Positions 1 through 8,013 of a DNA stretch of 64,000 nucleotides are shown piece after piece. Source of the DNA: Hydrogenophaga sp. (GTDB lineage Bacteria; Pseudomonadota; Gammaproteobacteria; Burkholderiales; Burkholderiaceae_C); NCBI RefSeq assembly GCF_030373245.1, contig NZ_JAUCZF010000002.1, forward strand, positions 1 to 64,000, given 5' to 3'. Under the pieces are notes generated by a model. That model did no database searches. It was not told the origin of the DNA and worked only from the letters and a program-made list of their open reading frames with translations. Positions within the stretch are counted from its first letter, which is position 1. Each line of letters opens with the position of its first letter. The translations under genes and the position numbers were made by a program.

Positions 1-57
1 TCGCGGGTCGCTGCCCCCCGAGGGGGCTGGGCCTGCCTTGGGGCGGCCCGGCGGCAG
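1..57 (-). repeat. Dispersed repeat family 2, partial copy at window edge
   Basis: These bases read, in reverse complement, as the same core seen twice between fliP and fliQ (CCGCCGGGCCGCCCCAAGG followed by CAGGCCCAGCCCCC and a G-run). The copy is cut by the window edge. It covers the ATG at 38, which argues against that ATG being the true start of the first gene. Confidence 0.75.
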
Positions 58-106
58 TCCTGGTGACCCTCACGCTTCGCCGCATCGCGAGCCGATAACA
101 GACGCG

Positions 107-1006
107 GTGTCGAGGGCTCAGGTGGCGATCGTTGGTGCGGGCAACATGGGGGGCGCCATGGCCGCGCGGCTGGTCGGTCTGGGGTGGTCGGTGGTGGTGT
201 GTGACATCGACCCCGAGCGACAGTGTCAGGCGCAGAATGCAGGTGCCCGTCTGGCCGCACTGCCGCTGGACGCGGCGCAGGCTTTAGGGGACGAGGGCTT
301 GCTGATCGTCTGCGTGGTGGACGCCGCGCAGACCCGCGAGGTGTTGTTCGGCCCCGAGGGCGCTGCGCCGGGACTTCGCCGCGGGCAGGCGGTCATGCTG
401 TGCCCCACGATCGCACCCCATGACACCGTGCAGCTGGCTGCCGAGTTGCAGGCGCTTGGCATCGGCTGCATCGACGCCCCCATGTCCGGCGGCCCGGCGC
501 GTGCGCTCGACGGCAGCATGAGCCTGATGCTGGCTGGAGCCGATGACCTCCTGCTTCGCCACGAAGCCTTGCTCGCGGCCCTGTCCAGTCAGCGCTTTCG
601 CATCAGCGACCGCGTGGGCGACGGCGCACGCACGAAACTGGTGAACAACCTGCTGGCGGGTATCAACCTGATGGGTGCCGCCGAAGCCCTTGCCCTTGCC
701 GATCGTCTGGGTCTTGACCTCTCCACCACGCTGGACGTGATCGAACGCTCCAGCGGCCAGAGCTGGATCGGTTCGGACCGGTTGCGCCGGGCCCTGGCCG
801 GTGACATGTTGCCGCGCGCCCACATGAGCCTGCTGGGCAAAGACACGCGCCTGGCGGTGGAGGCGGCGCAGGGAGCGGGTTTTACCGGGCCGCTGGGGGC
901 GCAGACCGCTGCGGCGTTTGCCCAGGCCATGGCTGCGGGACTCACCGAGCAAGACGACGCGGCACTCCTGAGCTGGTTGCGCCAGTCGCTCGACCGACCG
1001 ACCTGA
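107..1006 (+). CDS. NAD(P)-dependent oxidoreductase, 3-hydroxyisobutyrate dehydrogenase family
   Basis: Predicted to oxidise or reduce a small beta-hydroxyacid in the cytoplasm with NAD(P). The N-terminal Rossmann motif VGAGNMGGAMAARL lies in the first 20 residues. The family substrate motif appears as MSGGPARALDGSMSLMLAG, and the catalytic-lysine segment as KLVNNLLAGINLMGAAEALALADRLGLD. A C-terminal LLGKDTRLAVEAA matches the helix that closes the active site. The ORF track opens at ATG 38, but that codon lies inside a dispersed repeat. GTG at 107 puts the first beta-strand at the usual distance from the start and gives 299 aa, the normal family length. No ribosome-binding site is obvious. 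The substrate cannot be told from sequence; glyoxylate/tartronate semialdehyde reductases and 3-hydroxyisobutyrate dehydrogenases share these motifs. Confidence 0.85.
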   Translation: MSRAQVAIVGAGNMGGAMAARLVGLGWSVVVCDIDPERQCQAQNAGARLAALPLDAAQALGDEGLLIVCVVDAAQTREVLFGPEGAAPGLRRGQAVMLCPTIAPHDTVQLAAELQALGIGCIDAPMSGGPARALDGSMSLMLAGADDLLLRHEALLAALSSQRFRISDRVGDGARTKLVNNLLAGINLMGAAEALALADRLGLDLSTTLDVIERSSGQSWIGSDRLRRALAGDMLPRAHMSLLGKDTRLAVEAAQGAGFTGPLGAQTAAAFAQAMAAGLTEQDDAALLSWLRQSLDRPT

Positions 1007-1049
1007 AGACTGGCGCACGCGGGCGACGTCGGCTTCCGGTCGATGCTGT

Positions 1050-1394
1050 GCGGAATCTGCGGGTGAACAGGCCTTGGGGCACTTTGTGCAGCCGACACCA
1101 CCTGCAAACGGCTTGCTCGACGCCCGTGAAGCGCTGGCGGCGGTGATCCTGCTGGACATCAACCTGCCCAAGGTCAATGGCCTGAGGTGTTGAGGCTACT
1201 CAAGGTACATGAACGTTTTCGATGCATCCTGTTGGGTGTGCTGAATTCGTTGCGGGAAGACCGCGACCTCAAGGCGGCGTACGATCTGGGGGTGAACTCG
1301 GACATCGAAAAAACCGATGGGCTTCAACCAGTGCAGCGAGGTGGCCGAGCAGATCGAACGTCAATGGGGCGTGCGCAATCAATGCCCTCACTGA
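1050..1394 (+). pseudogene. Decayed single-domain response regulator (Rcp1-like)
   Basis: Reading across frames recovers a receiver domain of the kind that serves bacteriophytochromes and other hybrid kinases. Frame 1 gives AESAGEQALGHF...VILLDINLPKVNGL with the phosphoacceptor Asp. One G is missing near 1182. The next frame gives LRLLKVHERFRCILLGVLNSLREDRDLKAAYDLGVNSDIEK. An extra A in the A6 run at 1308-1313 shifts back, giving KPMGFNQCSEVAEQIERQWGVRNQ and a stop. No start codon or intact N-terminus is visible. Substitutions such as C-I-L-L-G for the hydrophobic beta-4 strand suggest real decay rather than sequencing error alone. No partner kinase is adjacent. Confidence 0.8.
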
Positions 1395-1409
1395 AGATCC
1401 AGGAGACCC

Positions 1410-1859
1410 ATGCTGAACATTCTTATTCCCGTCGACGGCTCCGAGCCATCCTTGCAGGCCGTGCACCACGCCCTGCAACTGGTGGGCGCTGGCCTCAAGG
1501 CCCGCTTCGTGGTGGCCAATGTGCAAGAAACCGCCAATCTGTACGAGCTGGTGGTCGCCCACGACCCGGGCGTGCTGCAAAAGGTGAGCGAAGAGGCCGG
1601 TTACGACCTGATGCGCCTGGCTGTGAAGTTTCTGCAGGCGGCGGGTCAGCAGGTGGTGCAGGACGTGAGCACCGGTGACCCGGCGCACATGCTGGTCGAG
1701 GTCATCGAGCGCCAGGGCTGTGACGCCGTGATCATGTCGGCGCGCGGTGCTGGCCTGCGCGCGGTGGTGATGGGCTCGGTGTCGCAGGAAATGGTGCAGG
1801 CCTCGCCCGTGCCGGTCACCCTGGTGAAAGCTCACCCTGAGTCGACCCCCCGCGACTGA
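1410..1859 (+). CDS. Universal stress protein, UspA family
   Basis: A 149-aa single-domain cytoplasmic protein of the usual Usp size. The N-terminus MLNILIPVDGSEPSLQAVHHAL is the standard first strand and helix. The C-terminal half ends in SARGAGLRAVVMGSVSQEMVQASPVPVTLVK, the position of the ATP-binding loop, although the spacing between its glycines is shorter than the classic G-2x-G-9x-G(S/T) pattern. Nucleotide binding is therefore uncertain. The start is supported by CAGGAGACC just upstream of ATG 1410. It appears monocistronic, with a good intrinsic terminator 14 bases after its stop. The role in stress survival is inferred from the family only. Confidence 0.9.
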   Translation: MLNILIPVDGSEPSLQAVHHALQLVGAGLKARFVVANVQETANLYELVVAHDPGVLQKVSEEAGYDLMRLAVKFLQAAGQQVVQDVSTGDPAHMLVEVIERQGCDAVIMSARGAGLRAVVMGSVSQEMVQASPVPVTLVKAHPESTPRD

Positions 1860-1872
1860 GTGACCCCGAACC

Positions 1873-1904
1873 AGCCAGGCCGCCAGCGCGGCCTGGCTTT
1901 TTTT
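1873..1904 (+). terminator. Rho-independent terminator after usp
   Basis: AGCCAGGCCGCCAGCGCGGCCTGGCT folds into a GC-rich stem of about 10 bp, followed by a run of seven to eight T. Confidence 0.9.
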
Positions 1905-1964
1905 CGCCTGTGCGGCTGGTGCCGAGCGGTCGCGCGGCGCGTATCGTGCTGGTTATGTGTCCAG

Positions 1965-1986
1965 ATTACGTTTAGAGAAACGAATT
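1965..1986. promoter_or_regulatory. Operator-like inverted repeat upstream of the FAD-hydroxylase cluster
   Basis: The AT-rich island ATTACGTTTAGAGAAACGAATT contains the perfect arms CGTTT-AGAG-AAACG, about 90 bases upstream of the hydroxylase start. It stands out from the GC-rich surroundings and has the size of a dimeric-repressor site. No regulator gene is adjacent, so the protein that binds it is unknown. Confidence 0.4.
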
Positions 1987-2073
1987 TACTAATACGGAAC
2001 TTTGAGGTACAGTCTGGGCGCGCTGCCGCTGCCATCGCTTCGGCGTGACGCGCCGCATTGGAGCCCCGCCCGC

Positions 2074-3795
2074 ATGGCCACCTACCAGTACCCGACTTTT
2101 CCGTACCGAGCGCCCCACGACCTCATGGCCGACGCGCCCCGGCGCCGCCCGCTGGTGATCATCGGCGCCGGCCCGGTCGGCCTGGCCGCCGCCATCGACG
2201 CGCGGCAACACGGCCTGGACGTGATCGTGTTCGACGAGGACGACAGTGTGTCTTTCGGCTCGCGCGCCGTCTGCTACGCCAAGCGGGCGCTGGAAATCCT
2301 GGATCGCCTGGGGGTGGGCGAGGAGGTGGTGAACAAGGGTGTGAGCTGGAATGTGGGCCGCACCTTTCTGCGCGAAGAAGAGGTCTACCGCTTCAATCTC
2401 GTGCCCGACGCTGGCCACAAGCGCCCCGGCATGATCAACCTGCAGCAGTACCACCTGGAAGAGGCGCTGGTGCGGCGCGCCGAAGCTCTCGGCGTGGACC
2501 TGCGCTGGAAATACCAGGTGACCGGCGTGACGCCGCTGGAAGACGGCGCGCGCGTCAGCCTGGAAACGCCCGATGGTGCCTTCGACATCGAGGCCGACTG
2601 GCTGATCGTGGCCGACGGCGCGCGCTCGAATGTGCGCCGCCAGCTCGGGCTGGACATCGAAGGCCATGTGTTCAAAGACCGCTTCCTGATCGCCGACGTG
2701 GTCATGAAGGCCGACTTTCCGGCCGAGCGCTGGTTCTGGTTCGATCCGCCGTTCCACCCCAACCAGTCGGTGCTGCTGCACAAACAGAGTGACAACGTCT
2801 GGCGCATTGACTTTCAGCTTGGCTGGGATGCCGATCCGGAGGAAGAGAAGAAGCCGGAAAACATCCTGCCGCGTGTGAAGGCGATGCTGGGCGATGAGCG
2901 CGAGTTTGAACTGGAGTGGGCCAGCATCTACACCTTCCAGTGTCGGCGCATGACGCAGTTTCGCCACGGCCACCTGCTGTTTGCCGGAGACGCGGCGCAC
3001 CAGGTGTCGCCGTTTGGTGCGCGCGGCGCCAACTCTGGCTTTCAGGACACCGACGATCTGATCTGGAAACTCGCGCTGGTCATCAAGGGCCTGGCGCCCG
3101 CCGTACTCCTCGACAGCTACGACACCGACCGCGTCTACGCCGCCGATGAGAACATTCGCAACTCCACCCGATCCACCGACTTCATCACGCCCAAGAGTGC
3201 AGTCAGCAAGCTGTTTCGCAACGCCGCGCTGGAGCTTGCTCGCAGCCAGCCGTTTGCGCGCAAGCTGGTCAACTCAGGGCGCCTGAGCATGCCCTCGTTC
3301 CTGGTCAATTCCGCGCTCAATACGCCCGATACCGATGTGTTCGCGGGCGACATGGTGCCCGGCGCGCCGCTGGACGACGCCCCGGTGCGCATGGCCGGGC
3401 AAGACACCTGGCTGCTCGACCAGCTGGGCAACCGCATTGTGTTGCTCGCGTTTGTGGACCGGATCGAGGCCATTGGCGGTGCGCTTGCCGAGTTGCAGGC
3501 GCAAAGCGCAGCGCTGGCTGCCCAGGCCATACCGGTGGAGGTGATCTGGGTCATGGCTCACGCCGGCGCAACCCCTGCCGACAGCGTCACGCTGCACGAC
3601 CGGGACGGCCTGATGGCGCAGCGGCTCGACGCCCGCCCCGGCAGCGTCTATCTGATCCGCCCCGACCAGCATGTGGCCGCGCGCTGGCGTACCTTCGATC
3701 CCGGACGTCTGCAGGCGGCTTTGCGCCGCGCGACCGGTCACGAAATGGCTCACAGCGCGGCCAGTCGGCGCGTCGGTGAAACCGTTACCGAGTGA
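2074..3795 (+). CDS. FAD-dependent aromatic-ring hydroxylase (PheA/MhpA-like class A flavoprotein monooxygenase)
   Basis: A 573-aa flavoprotein expected to hydroxylate an aromatic substrate with NAD(P)H and O2. The ADP-binding loop VIIGAGPVGLAAAIDARQHG lies near residue 30. The DG motif is WLIVADGARSNVRRQLGL, and the FAD-ribose GD motif is FAGDAAHQVSPFGARGANSGFQDTDDLIWKLA around residue 310. The last 100 residues have the thioredoxin-like C-terminal fold typical of phenol hydroxylase relatives, ending near GSVYLIRPDQHVAARWR. The ORF track starts 24 codons earlier; ATG 2074 (MATYQYPTFPY) is preferred because the upstream residues are non-conserved and promoter-like. It is followed at once by a DUF2783 gene and a VOC gene, which together form a likely operon. 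The substrate is not known. Confidence 0.9.
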   Translation: MATYQYPTFPYRAPHDLMADAPRRRPLVIIGAGPVGLAAAIDARQHGLDVIVFDEDDSVSFGSRAVCYAKRALEILDRLGVGEEVVNKGVSWNVGRTFLREEEVYRFNLVPDAGHKRPGMINLQQYHLEEALVRRAEALGVDLRWKYQVTGVTPLEDGARVSLETPDGAFDIEADWLIVADGARSNVRRQLGLDIEGHVFKDRFLIADVVMKADFPAERWFWFDPPFHPNQSVLLHKQSDNVWRIDFQLGWDADPEEEKKPENILPRVKAMLGDEREFELEWASIYTFQCRRMTQFRHGHLLFAGDAAHQVSPFGARGANSGFQDTDDLIWKLALVIKGLAPAVLLDSYDTDRVYAADENIRNSTRSTDFITPKSAVSKLFRNAALELARSQPFARKLVNSGRLSMPSFLVNSALNTPDTDVFAGDMVPGAPLDDAPVRMAGQDTWLLDQLGNRIVLLAFVDRIEAIGGALAELQAQSAALAAQAIPVEVIWVMAHAGATPADSVTLHDRDGLMAQRLDARPGSVYLIRPDQHVAARWRTFDPGRLQAALRRATGHEMAHSAASRRVGETVTE

Positions 3796-3809
3796 ACCCG
3801 GAGCACCCT

Positions 3810-4037
3810 ATGCCCTTGCAACTTCAACCCAATCTCGCCGAGCCCGGCCAGCGCTATTTCCGCGACTTCACTCCCGGCGACGACTTTTACGAAGCGCTGA
3901 TCGACGCCCACCGCGGCCTCAGCGACGAACAAAGCCAGCTGCTCAACGCCAAGCTGATCCTGCTGCTGGCCAATCAGGTGGGTGACATCGCCGCTCTCAA
4001 AGAAGCCTTGGCGATCGCGCGAGAGAACCTGGCCTGA
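3810..4037 (+). CDS. DUF2783 domain protein
   Basis: A 75-aa acidic, alpha-helical protein (MPLQLQPNLAEPGQRYF...LANQVGDIAALKEALAIAREN) recognised as DUF2783. GGAG at 3800 spaced 6 bases from ATG 3810 supports this start. A GTG at 3792 overlapping the hydroxylase stop is the ORF-track alternative. The gene sits 14 bases after the hydroxylase and 69 before the VOC gene, so translational coupling is likely. The function is unknown. Its size and position suggest an accessory or stability partner of the hydroxylase, which is inference only. Confidence 0.85.
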   Translation: MPLQLQPNLAEPGQRYFRDFTPGDDFYEALIDAHRGLSDEQSQLLNAKLILLLANQVGDIAALKEALAIARENLA

Positions 4038-4106
4038 ACGCCAGACGACTGTTCCACGCGGTGTGCTGATCCGCTGCCCTTTCCTTCCATTCAGGAGACC
4101 TTCCCC

Positions 4107-4646
4107 ATGCTCAACATCCGCAAGATCCACCATGTGGCCTACCGCTGCCGCGACGCCAAGGAAACCGTCGAGTGGTATCGCAAGCACCTCGACATGGACT
4201 TCGTGCTGGCCATCGCCGAGGACCATGTGCCGTCCACCCACGCCCCCGATCCCTACATGCACCTGTTCATGGATGCGGGCGGCGGCAATGTGCTCGCCTT
4301 CTTCGAGCTGCCGAACTCACCCGAGATGGGTCGCGACCCCAACACGCCGGAATGGGTACAGCACATCGCGCTCGAGGTGGAGTCGGTTCAGGTGCTGGAG
4401 ACCGCCAAAGCGCGGCTGGAGGCTGCTGGCATCCCGGTGATTGGCATCACCGACCACACCATCTTCAAGAGCATCTACTTCTTCGATCCCAACGGCCACC
4501 GCCTGGAGCTGGCTGCCAATACCGCCACGCCCGAGATGATGAAGAAGCTCGACGACGTGAAGTGGGACATGCTCGAAGAATGGTCCAAGACCAAGCGCGC
4601 GCCCAAGCACGCCGCCTGGATGCACGAGCGCGAATTCACCGCGTAG
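4107..4646 (+). CDS. VOC-superfamily metalloenzyme (glyoxalase / extradiol dioxygenase-like)
   Basis: A 179-aa two-module vicinal-oxygen-chelate protein. Candidate metal ligands sit in the family positions: His in IHHVAYRC near residue 8, Glu in LAFFELPNS, His in VQHIALEVES, and Glu in NGHRLELAA. ATG 4107 is preceded by CAGGAGACC. Its place after the hydroxylase and DUF2783 genes suggests it acts on a product of the hydroxylated aromatic, for example by isomerisation or ring cleavage. VOC proteins also include lactoylglutathione lyases, so the reaction is not settled. The C-terminal 30 residues are a charged extension (DDVKWDMLEEWSKTKRAPKHAAWMHERE). Confidence 0.85.
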   Translation: MLNIRKIHHVAYRCRDAKETVEWYRKHLDMDFVLAIAEDHVPSTHAPDPYMHLFMDAGGGNVLAFFELPNSPEMGRDPNTPEWVQHIALEVESVQVLETAKARLEAAGIPVIGITDHTIFKSIYFFDPNGHRLELAANTATPEMMKKLDDVKWDMLEEWSKTKRAPKHAAWMHEREFTA

Positions 4647-4889
4647 CGGTAGCCGGGCACCGAGGGCTCGATGCGAGGCCCGGGTGCCGAGGCGACTCTG
4701 AACAGGTCCTAGCGAGGGTCCGCAAGGATTCGGTCTCAAACGGGCGTCTGACGCACCCGTTGGCCTGCATGTGCGTGCTGGCTCCCGATGCGCCAGCAGG
4801 CCCGCCAGCCACCCCGTTTGGGACCCGAACGCCCATCGTGGTAGCTCTGAACACCATCCTGAAGGCCTGAACTGGCGGCGAAATACCCC
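4647..4889. other. Intergenic region between VOC gene and the first motility-linked gene
   Basis: No coding evidence; the plus-strand ORF here is a shadow running on from the VOC gene. One inverted repeat, AACGGG-11-CCCGTT, lies at about 4739-4761 without a T-run. The segment ends in the sigma-28-like promoter listed next. Confidence 0.6.
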
Positions 4890-4916
4890 TCAAGTCGGCG
4901 CTTAAGCGGCCGAAAT
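4890..4916 (+). promoter_or_regulatory. Sigma-28 (FliA)-type promoter for the unknown gene at 4973
   Basis: TCAAGTCG, exactly 11 bases, then GCCGAAAT, compared with the enteric consensus TAAAGTTT-N11-GCCGATAA. The spacer holds the perfect palindrome CGCTTAAGCG. It lies about 57 bases before the start codon and points the right way. Confidence 0.65.
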
Positions 4917-4972
4917 CCCTCAGGAACACCTGGAAAGTCTTGCTCCAGGACCCGTGAAAGAGGGGGTTTTCC

Positions 4973-5629
4973 ATGATCAACATTTCCACCCAGCTGCCCG
5001 CGGTCTGGACCCCGCAGGCTGCGCAGTCGCCCGCCGCGGTGGCCGCCGTGGCGCCCATCCGTCCCGTGCAGGAAAGTGGCCGCAATGGGCAGTCTGGCGC
5101 TGGCGCCGACCCTGAAACGCAGGCGTCCCGCCAGGGTCGTCGTCGGCCCGAGTCCGAATCGGCACCGATATTGCCGCGCAGGTCCGGCCAGGAAGAAGAT
5201 TCCACCGGCGCTCTGCGCAGCACGAGCACCGCGCAGGCAGAGCGGCTGTCGCAAGCCGATGCCGAACAGCGCGCCGAGCAGGAAGCGGCTCAGCAAGCCG
5301 CGGAGGCCGCGCGGCGCGAGCAGCTTCAGTCCGTGCTGACCAATGTCTGGAAAGCGAGTGCGGCGGTGGTGGACCGGGTGCTGGGTCGCGATGATGACGC
5401 CGCAGGCGGTGCATCACCGGTCAGCGGCGCCGCGGGTGGGGCTGCGGAGCGCGCCCCAGGTCGCTCGCAGCCAGCTGAACAGCTCTCGCTACCCTGGCCA
5501 GTGCAGCCGCAGGAGCGCGCCTTGCCCACCGCAATGAATGACGGCCGTGTGCCCGTGGCCTACGATGAGCGGGGCAACAGCAGCCTGGAGCCGATGGAGC
5601 CTGGCGCCCTGATCAGCCGCCGGGTCTGA
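4973..5629 (+). CDS. Uncharacterised, mostly disordered protein with a flagellar-type promoter
   Basis: A 218-aa protein of unknown function that I do not recognise. The N-terminus MINISTQLPAVWTPQAAQS has no signal peptide. Residues about 20-80 are low-complexity Gln/Arg/Pro/Ala. A charged Ala/Glu/Gln stretch (AERLSQADAEQRAEQEAAQQAAEAARREQLQSV, roughly 85-120) should form a coiled coil, followed by LTNVWKASAAVVDRVLGRD. The C-terminus (RVPVAYDERGNSSLEPMEPG) looks like the only compact, conserved-style segment. It is monocistronic, with a sigma-28-like promoter upstream and a strong terminator downstream, which suggests late flagellar expression. It could be an export substrate, chaperone or scaffold. 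No catalytic motif is visible. Confidence 0.75.
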   Translation: MINISTQLPAVWTPQAAQSPAAVAAVAPIRPVQESGRNGQSGAGADPETQASRQGRRRPESESAPILPRRSGQEEDSTGALRSTSTAQAERLSQADAEQRAEQEAAQQAAEAARREQLQSVLTNVWKASAAVVDRVLGRDDDAAGGASPVSGAAGGAAERAPGRSQPAEQLSLPWPVQPQERALPTAMNDGRVPVAYDERGNSSLEPMEPGALISRRV

Positions 5630-5661
5630 AGCCAGTTCCGGCGCGCAGGCACTCCAGCTCC

Positions 5662-5705
5662 AAAAAAAGACCCCGAATGCGCTGACGCATTCGGGGTCTT
5701 TTTTT
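5662..5705. terminator. Strong bidirectional terminator
   Basis: AAAAAAAGACCCCGAATGCG-CTGA-CGCATTCGGGGTCTTTTTTT is a perfect 20-bp arm hairpin with an A-run and a T-run. It separates the convergent unknown gene (plus) and hybrid kinase (minus) and can serve both. Confidence 0.95.
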
Positions 5706-5736
5706 GGGTCTGCACCACCCGTGTGGTGTGTAAGGA

Positions 5737-8013
5737 TCAGATCGGGCTCACCGACTCGAACTGCCGCAACGAGAGCTGCGTGGCCTCCATGTCGTGGATG
5801 AGCTGCATATCCAGACCGGTTGGCAGGGGCGGGCCTTCTCTGTCGCTGGCCAGTTGCTCAATCAGCTCTGCCGTCTTCACGATGGCACGAAAACCCAGCA
5901 GCATCGCCGTGCCCTTGAGCTTGTGGGCGTTGTACTGGATGTCGGCGCGATCCTTGCCCTTGAGCGCAGCCAGCAGCACGTGCAAGGTGCCTTCGGGCGG
6001 TTCAAACAAGGTCTCAAGCATCTCGTTCATCGACTCGTCGGGCATCATGGAAAGGATCTCCCGGTAAGACTCGGCATCGATCACGACTTCGCGCGGCACG
6101 ATCGGTCTTTGCAGACGAACCGGCAGCTCACTGGCCGACAGCGGTGCAGCGCTGCTGGCACGCGCTGGCGTGTCGTCCGCGGCGGTGGGGTCGAGCAGGC
6201 CGCACCGGCGAAGCGCGCGCTTGAGTTCGTCAGCCTGCAAGGGCTTGCTGGTGAATTCGGAGACGCCCACTTCCAGCGCCCGCTTGCGGGTGTCGTTCAC
6301 CACATCGGCAGTGACCAGGATCACCGGGATGTCCCCGGTGGAGCCACCCAGGCGGCGGATGGCCTCGGTCGTCGCCAGCCCATCGAGCAGCGGCATGTGA
6401 TAGTCCAGCAGCACCACGTCAAAGGGCAGGCTTGCCAGCAACTGCAGCGCCTCCTCGCCGTTCTCGCAGAACGTGGCATCGTGACCCATCTTCTGCAGCA
6501 GGATGCTCATGTACTTGAGGTTGATCGGGTGGTCTTCGGCCACCAGCACGCGCAGACTCCGGCTGGGCGCCAAGCCCATGTGGCTGCTCACGCCCGCCTC
6601 GGGCGGATCGGTCTCGGTCAGCGCCAGGCTGACGGTGAATACAGACCCCACGCCGGGGCTGCTGATGACCTCGATGTCGCCGCCCATCATGCGGGCCAGG
6701 TTGCGCGAGATCTCCAGCCCCAGACCGGTGCCGCCAATGCGCCGGCGCAGCGAATTGTCGGCCTGGTAGAAGCGGGTGAACAGCTGGGACACGGTGGTCG
6801 GGTCCATGCCGACACCGGTGTCGCTGACCCGGATCTCCACACCCGCTGCGCCATCGGCGCGGCGGCGAAGCTCGGCCCTGACCTCACCGGCTGGCGTGAA
6901 CTTGATGGCGTTGTTGATCAGGTTGAAGAGGATCTGGCGCAGGCGCGTGGCGTCGGCCTCGACCCAGGTGGGCAGATCGGGGGCGACGCAGATGTCCAGC
7001 TCAAGCCCCTTGTCGCGCGCGGCCACCTGCATGAGGCCATCGACCTCCTGCACCACCGTTTGAATATGCACCGGTGCCACCGACAGTTTGAGCGTGCCCG
7101 ACTCCATGGTCGAGACATCGAGGATGTCGTTGAGCACACCCAGCAGGTGCAGGGCGGAATCGCGTGCAGTCTGCAGGTAGTCGCGCTGATGGCCAGTGAG
7201 GTTGGGCTCATCCATCAGGTTGAGCATGCCCAGCAAGCCCTGAAACGGTGTGCGGATCTCGTGACTCATGTTGGCCAGGAACACGCTCTTGCCCCGGTTG
7301 GCCGCCTCCGCCTGGTCGCGCGCTTCGGCCACCGCGGCGTTGAGCGACTGCAGTGCGCTGTACTGCTGCTGCTGTCTTCGGATATGGCCGACCAGCAAAC
7401 TGACAAAGAGCAGCATCACCACGCACTGAACCGCCGCCAGCGCAATCACGAGTCTGCTCTGTTGCTGGAGCTGCGAGTTGCGTTCGTCCAGAAAGCGGGC
7501 GACGGCGCGGTTGGCCTGGCGGGTCAGCTCAGAGAGCTGGGGCAGCAGCCCCTGGATGGCCTGATCCAGCTGCGCGATCGAAGCGGGTGTGGCGGCCAGG
7601 CTTTCGGGCTGGGCAAACAGCGGATCGGCCAGGGCGGTGAAATCGCGAACAGAGCCAATCGCCTGCTGGTACTCTACCGAGCCTTCCAGCAGATCGCGCC
7701 GCGGGATCCGGGTGATCAGGTCGATGCGGCTGAGGAACACTTCGTAGCGCGCCTGCAGCTCATAAGGATCCGCCGAAGCGGGCTCGCGCTCAGTCTGGAT
7801 CAGCACCTGGTCTAGTCGGGACAGCTCGCGTTCCAGCTGGTAGGCCTGCCACATGATGGAGTCGACCTGGTTGGTGGACACATCGTCCAGCAAGCGCAAC
7901 TGCTGCCACTGGATCCAGCCCAGTGGCGTAAGCGTCACCGCCAGCATCACCGCGATCGCGGTGAGCCAGTGACGCCGCTGCCAGGTTGACAGGTTGGGCA
8001 TGAGGGGCTTCAT
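5737..8013 (-). CDS. Hybrid sensor histidine kinase (2 TM, HisKA-HATPase-REC-HPt)
   Basis: A 758-aa inner-membrane kinase. TM1 is about residues 17-35 and TM2 about 188-210, enclosing a roughly 150-residue helical periplasmic domain. The HisKA H-box is [18 protein letters not shown] with His251. The HATPase follows with [15 protein letters not shown] and [20 protein letters not shown] receiver begins at [16 protein letters not shown] with the acceptor Asp in [15 protein letters not shown]-terminal HPt has the active His in [15 protein letters not shown]. This is a full internal phosphorelay, so an external response regulator should receive the phosphate; none is adjacent on this strand. Its ATG overlaps the stop of the upstream molybdopterin-fold gene (ATGA), so the two are translationally coupled and probably form one sensory unit. 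The signal is unknown. Confidence 0.93.
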   Translation of the reverse strand: MKPLMPNLSTWQRRHWLTAIAVMLAVTLTPLGWIQWQQLRLLDDVSTNQVDSIMWQAYQLERELSRLDQVLIQTEREPASADPYELQARYEVFLSRIDLITRIPRRDLLEGSVEYQQAIGSVRDFTALADPLFAQPESLAATPASIAQLDQAIQGLLPQLSELTRQANRAVARFLDERNSQLQQQSRLVIALAAVQCVVMLLFVSLLVGHIRRQQQQYSALQSLNAAVAEARDQAEAANRGKSVFLANMSHEIRTPFQGLLGMLNLMDEPNLTGHQRDYLQTARDSALHLLGVLNDILDVSTMESGTLKLSVAPVHIQTVVQEVDGLMQVAARDKGLELDICVAPDLPTWVEADATRLRQILFNLINNAIKFTPAGEVRAELRRRADGAAGVEIRVSDTGVGMDPTTVSQLFTRFYQADNSLRRRIGGTGLGLEISRNLARMMGGDIEVISSPGVGSVFTVSLALTETDPPEAGVSSHMGLAPSRSLRVLVAEDHPINLKYMSILLQKMGHDATFCENGEEALQLLASLPFDVVLLDYHMPLLDGLATTEAIRRLGGSTGDIPVILVTADVVNDTRKRALEVGVSEFTSKPLQADELKRALRRCGLLDPTAADDTPARASSAAPLSASELPVRLQRPIVPREVVIDAESYREILSMMPDESMNEMLETLFEPPEGTLHVLLAALKGKDRADIQYNAHKLKGTAMLLGFRAIVKTAELIEQLASDREGPPLPTGLDMQLIHDMEATQLSLRQFESVSPI

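Noticed and set aside
91-98. GCCGATAA before the first gene as a sigma-28 promoter
   Set aside because: The -35 position reads ACGCTTCG, and the downstream gene is metabolic; probably chance.
4172-4870. 232-aa plus-strand ORF
   Set aside because: An alternative frame of the VOC gene that runs into the intergenic region; the VOC frame has clear metal ligands.
5794-7815. 673-aa plus-strand ORF
   Set aside because: It is antisense to the hybrid histidine kinase, whose domains are unmistakable. The ORF has no family motif and arises from GC-rich codon bias.
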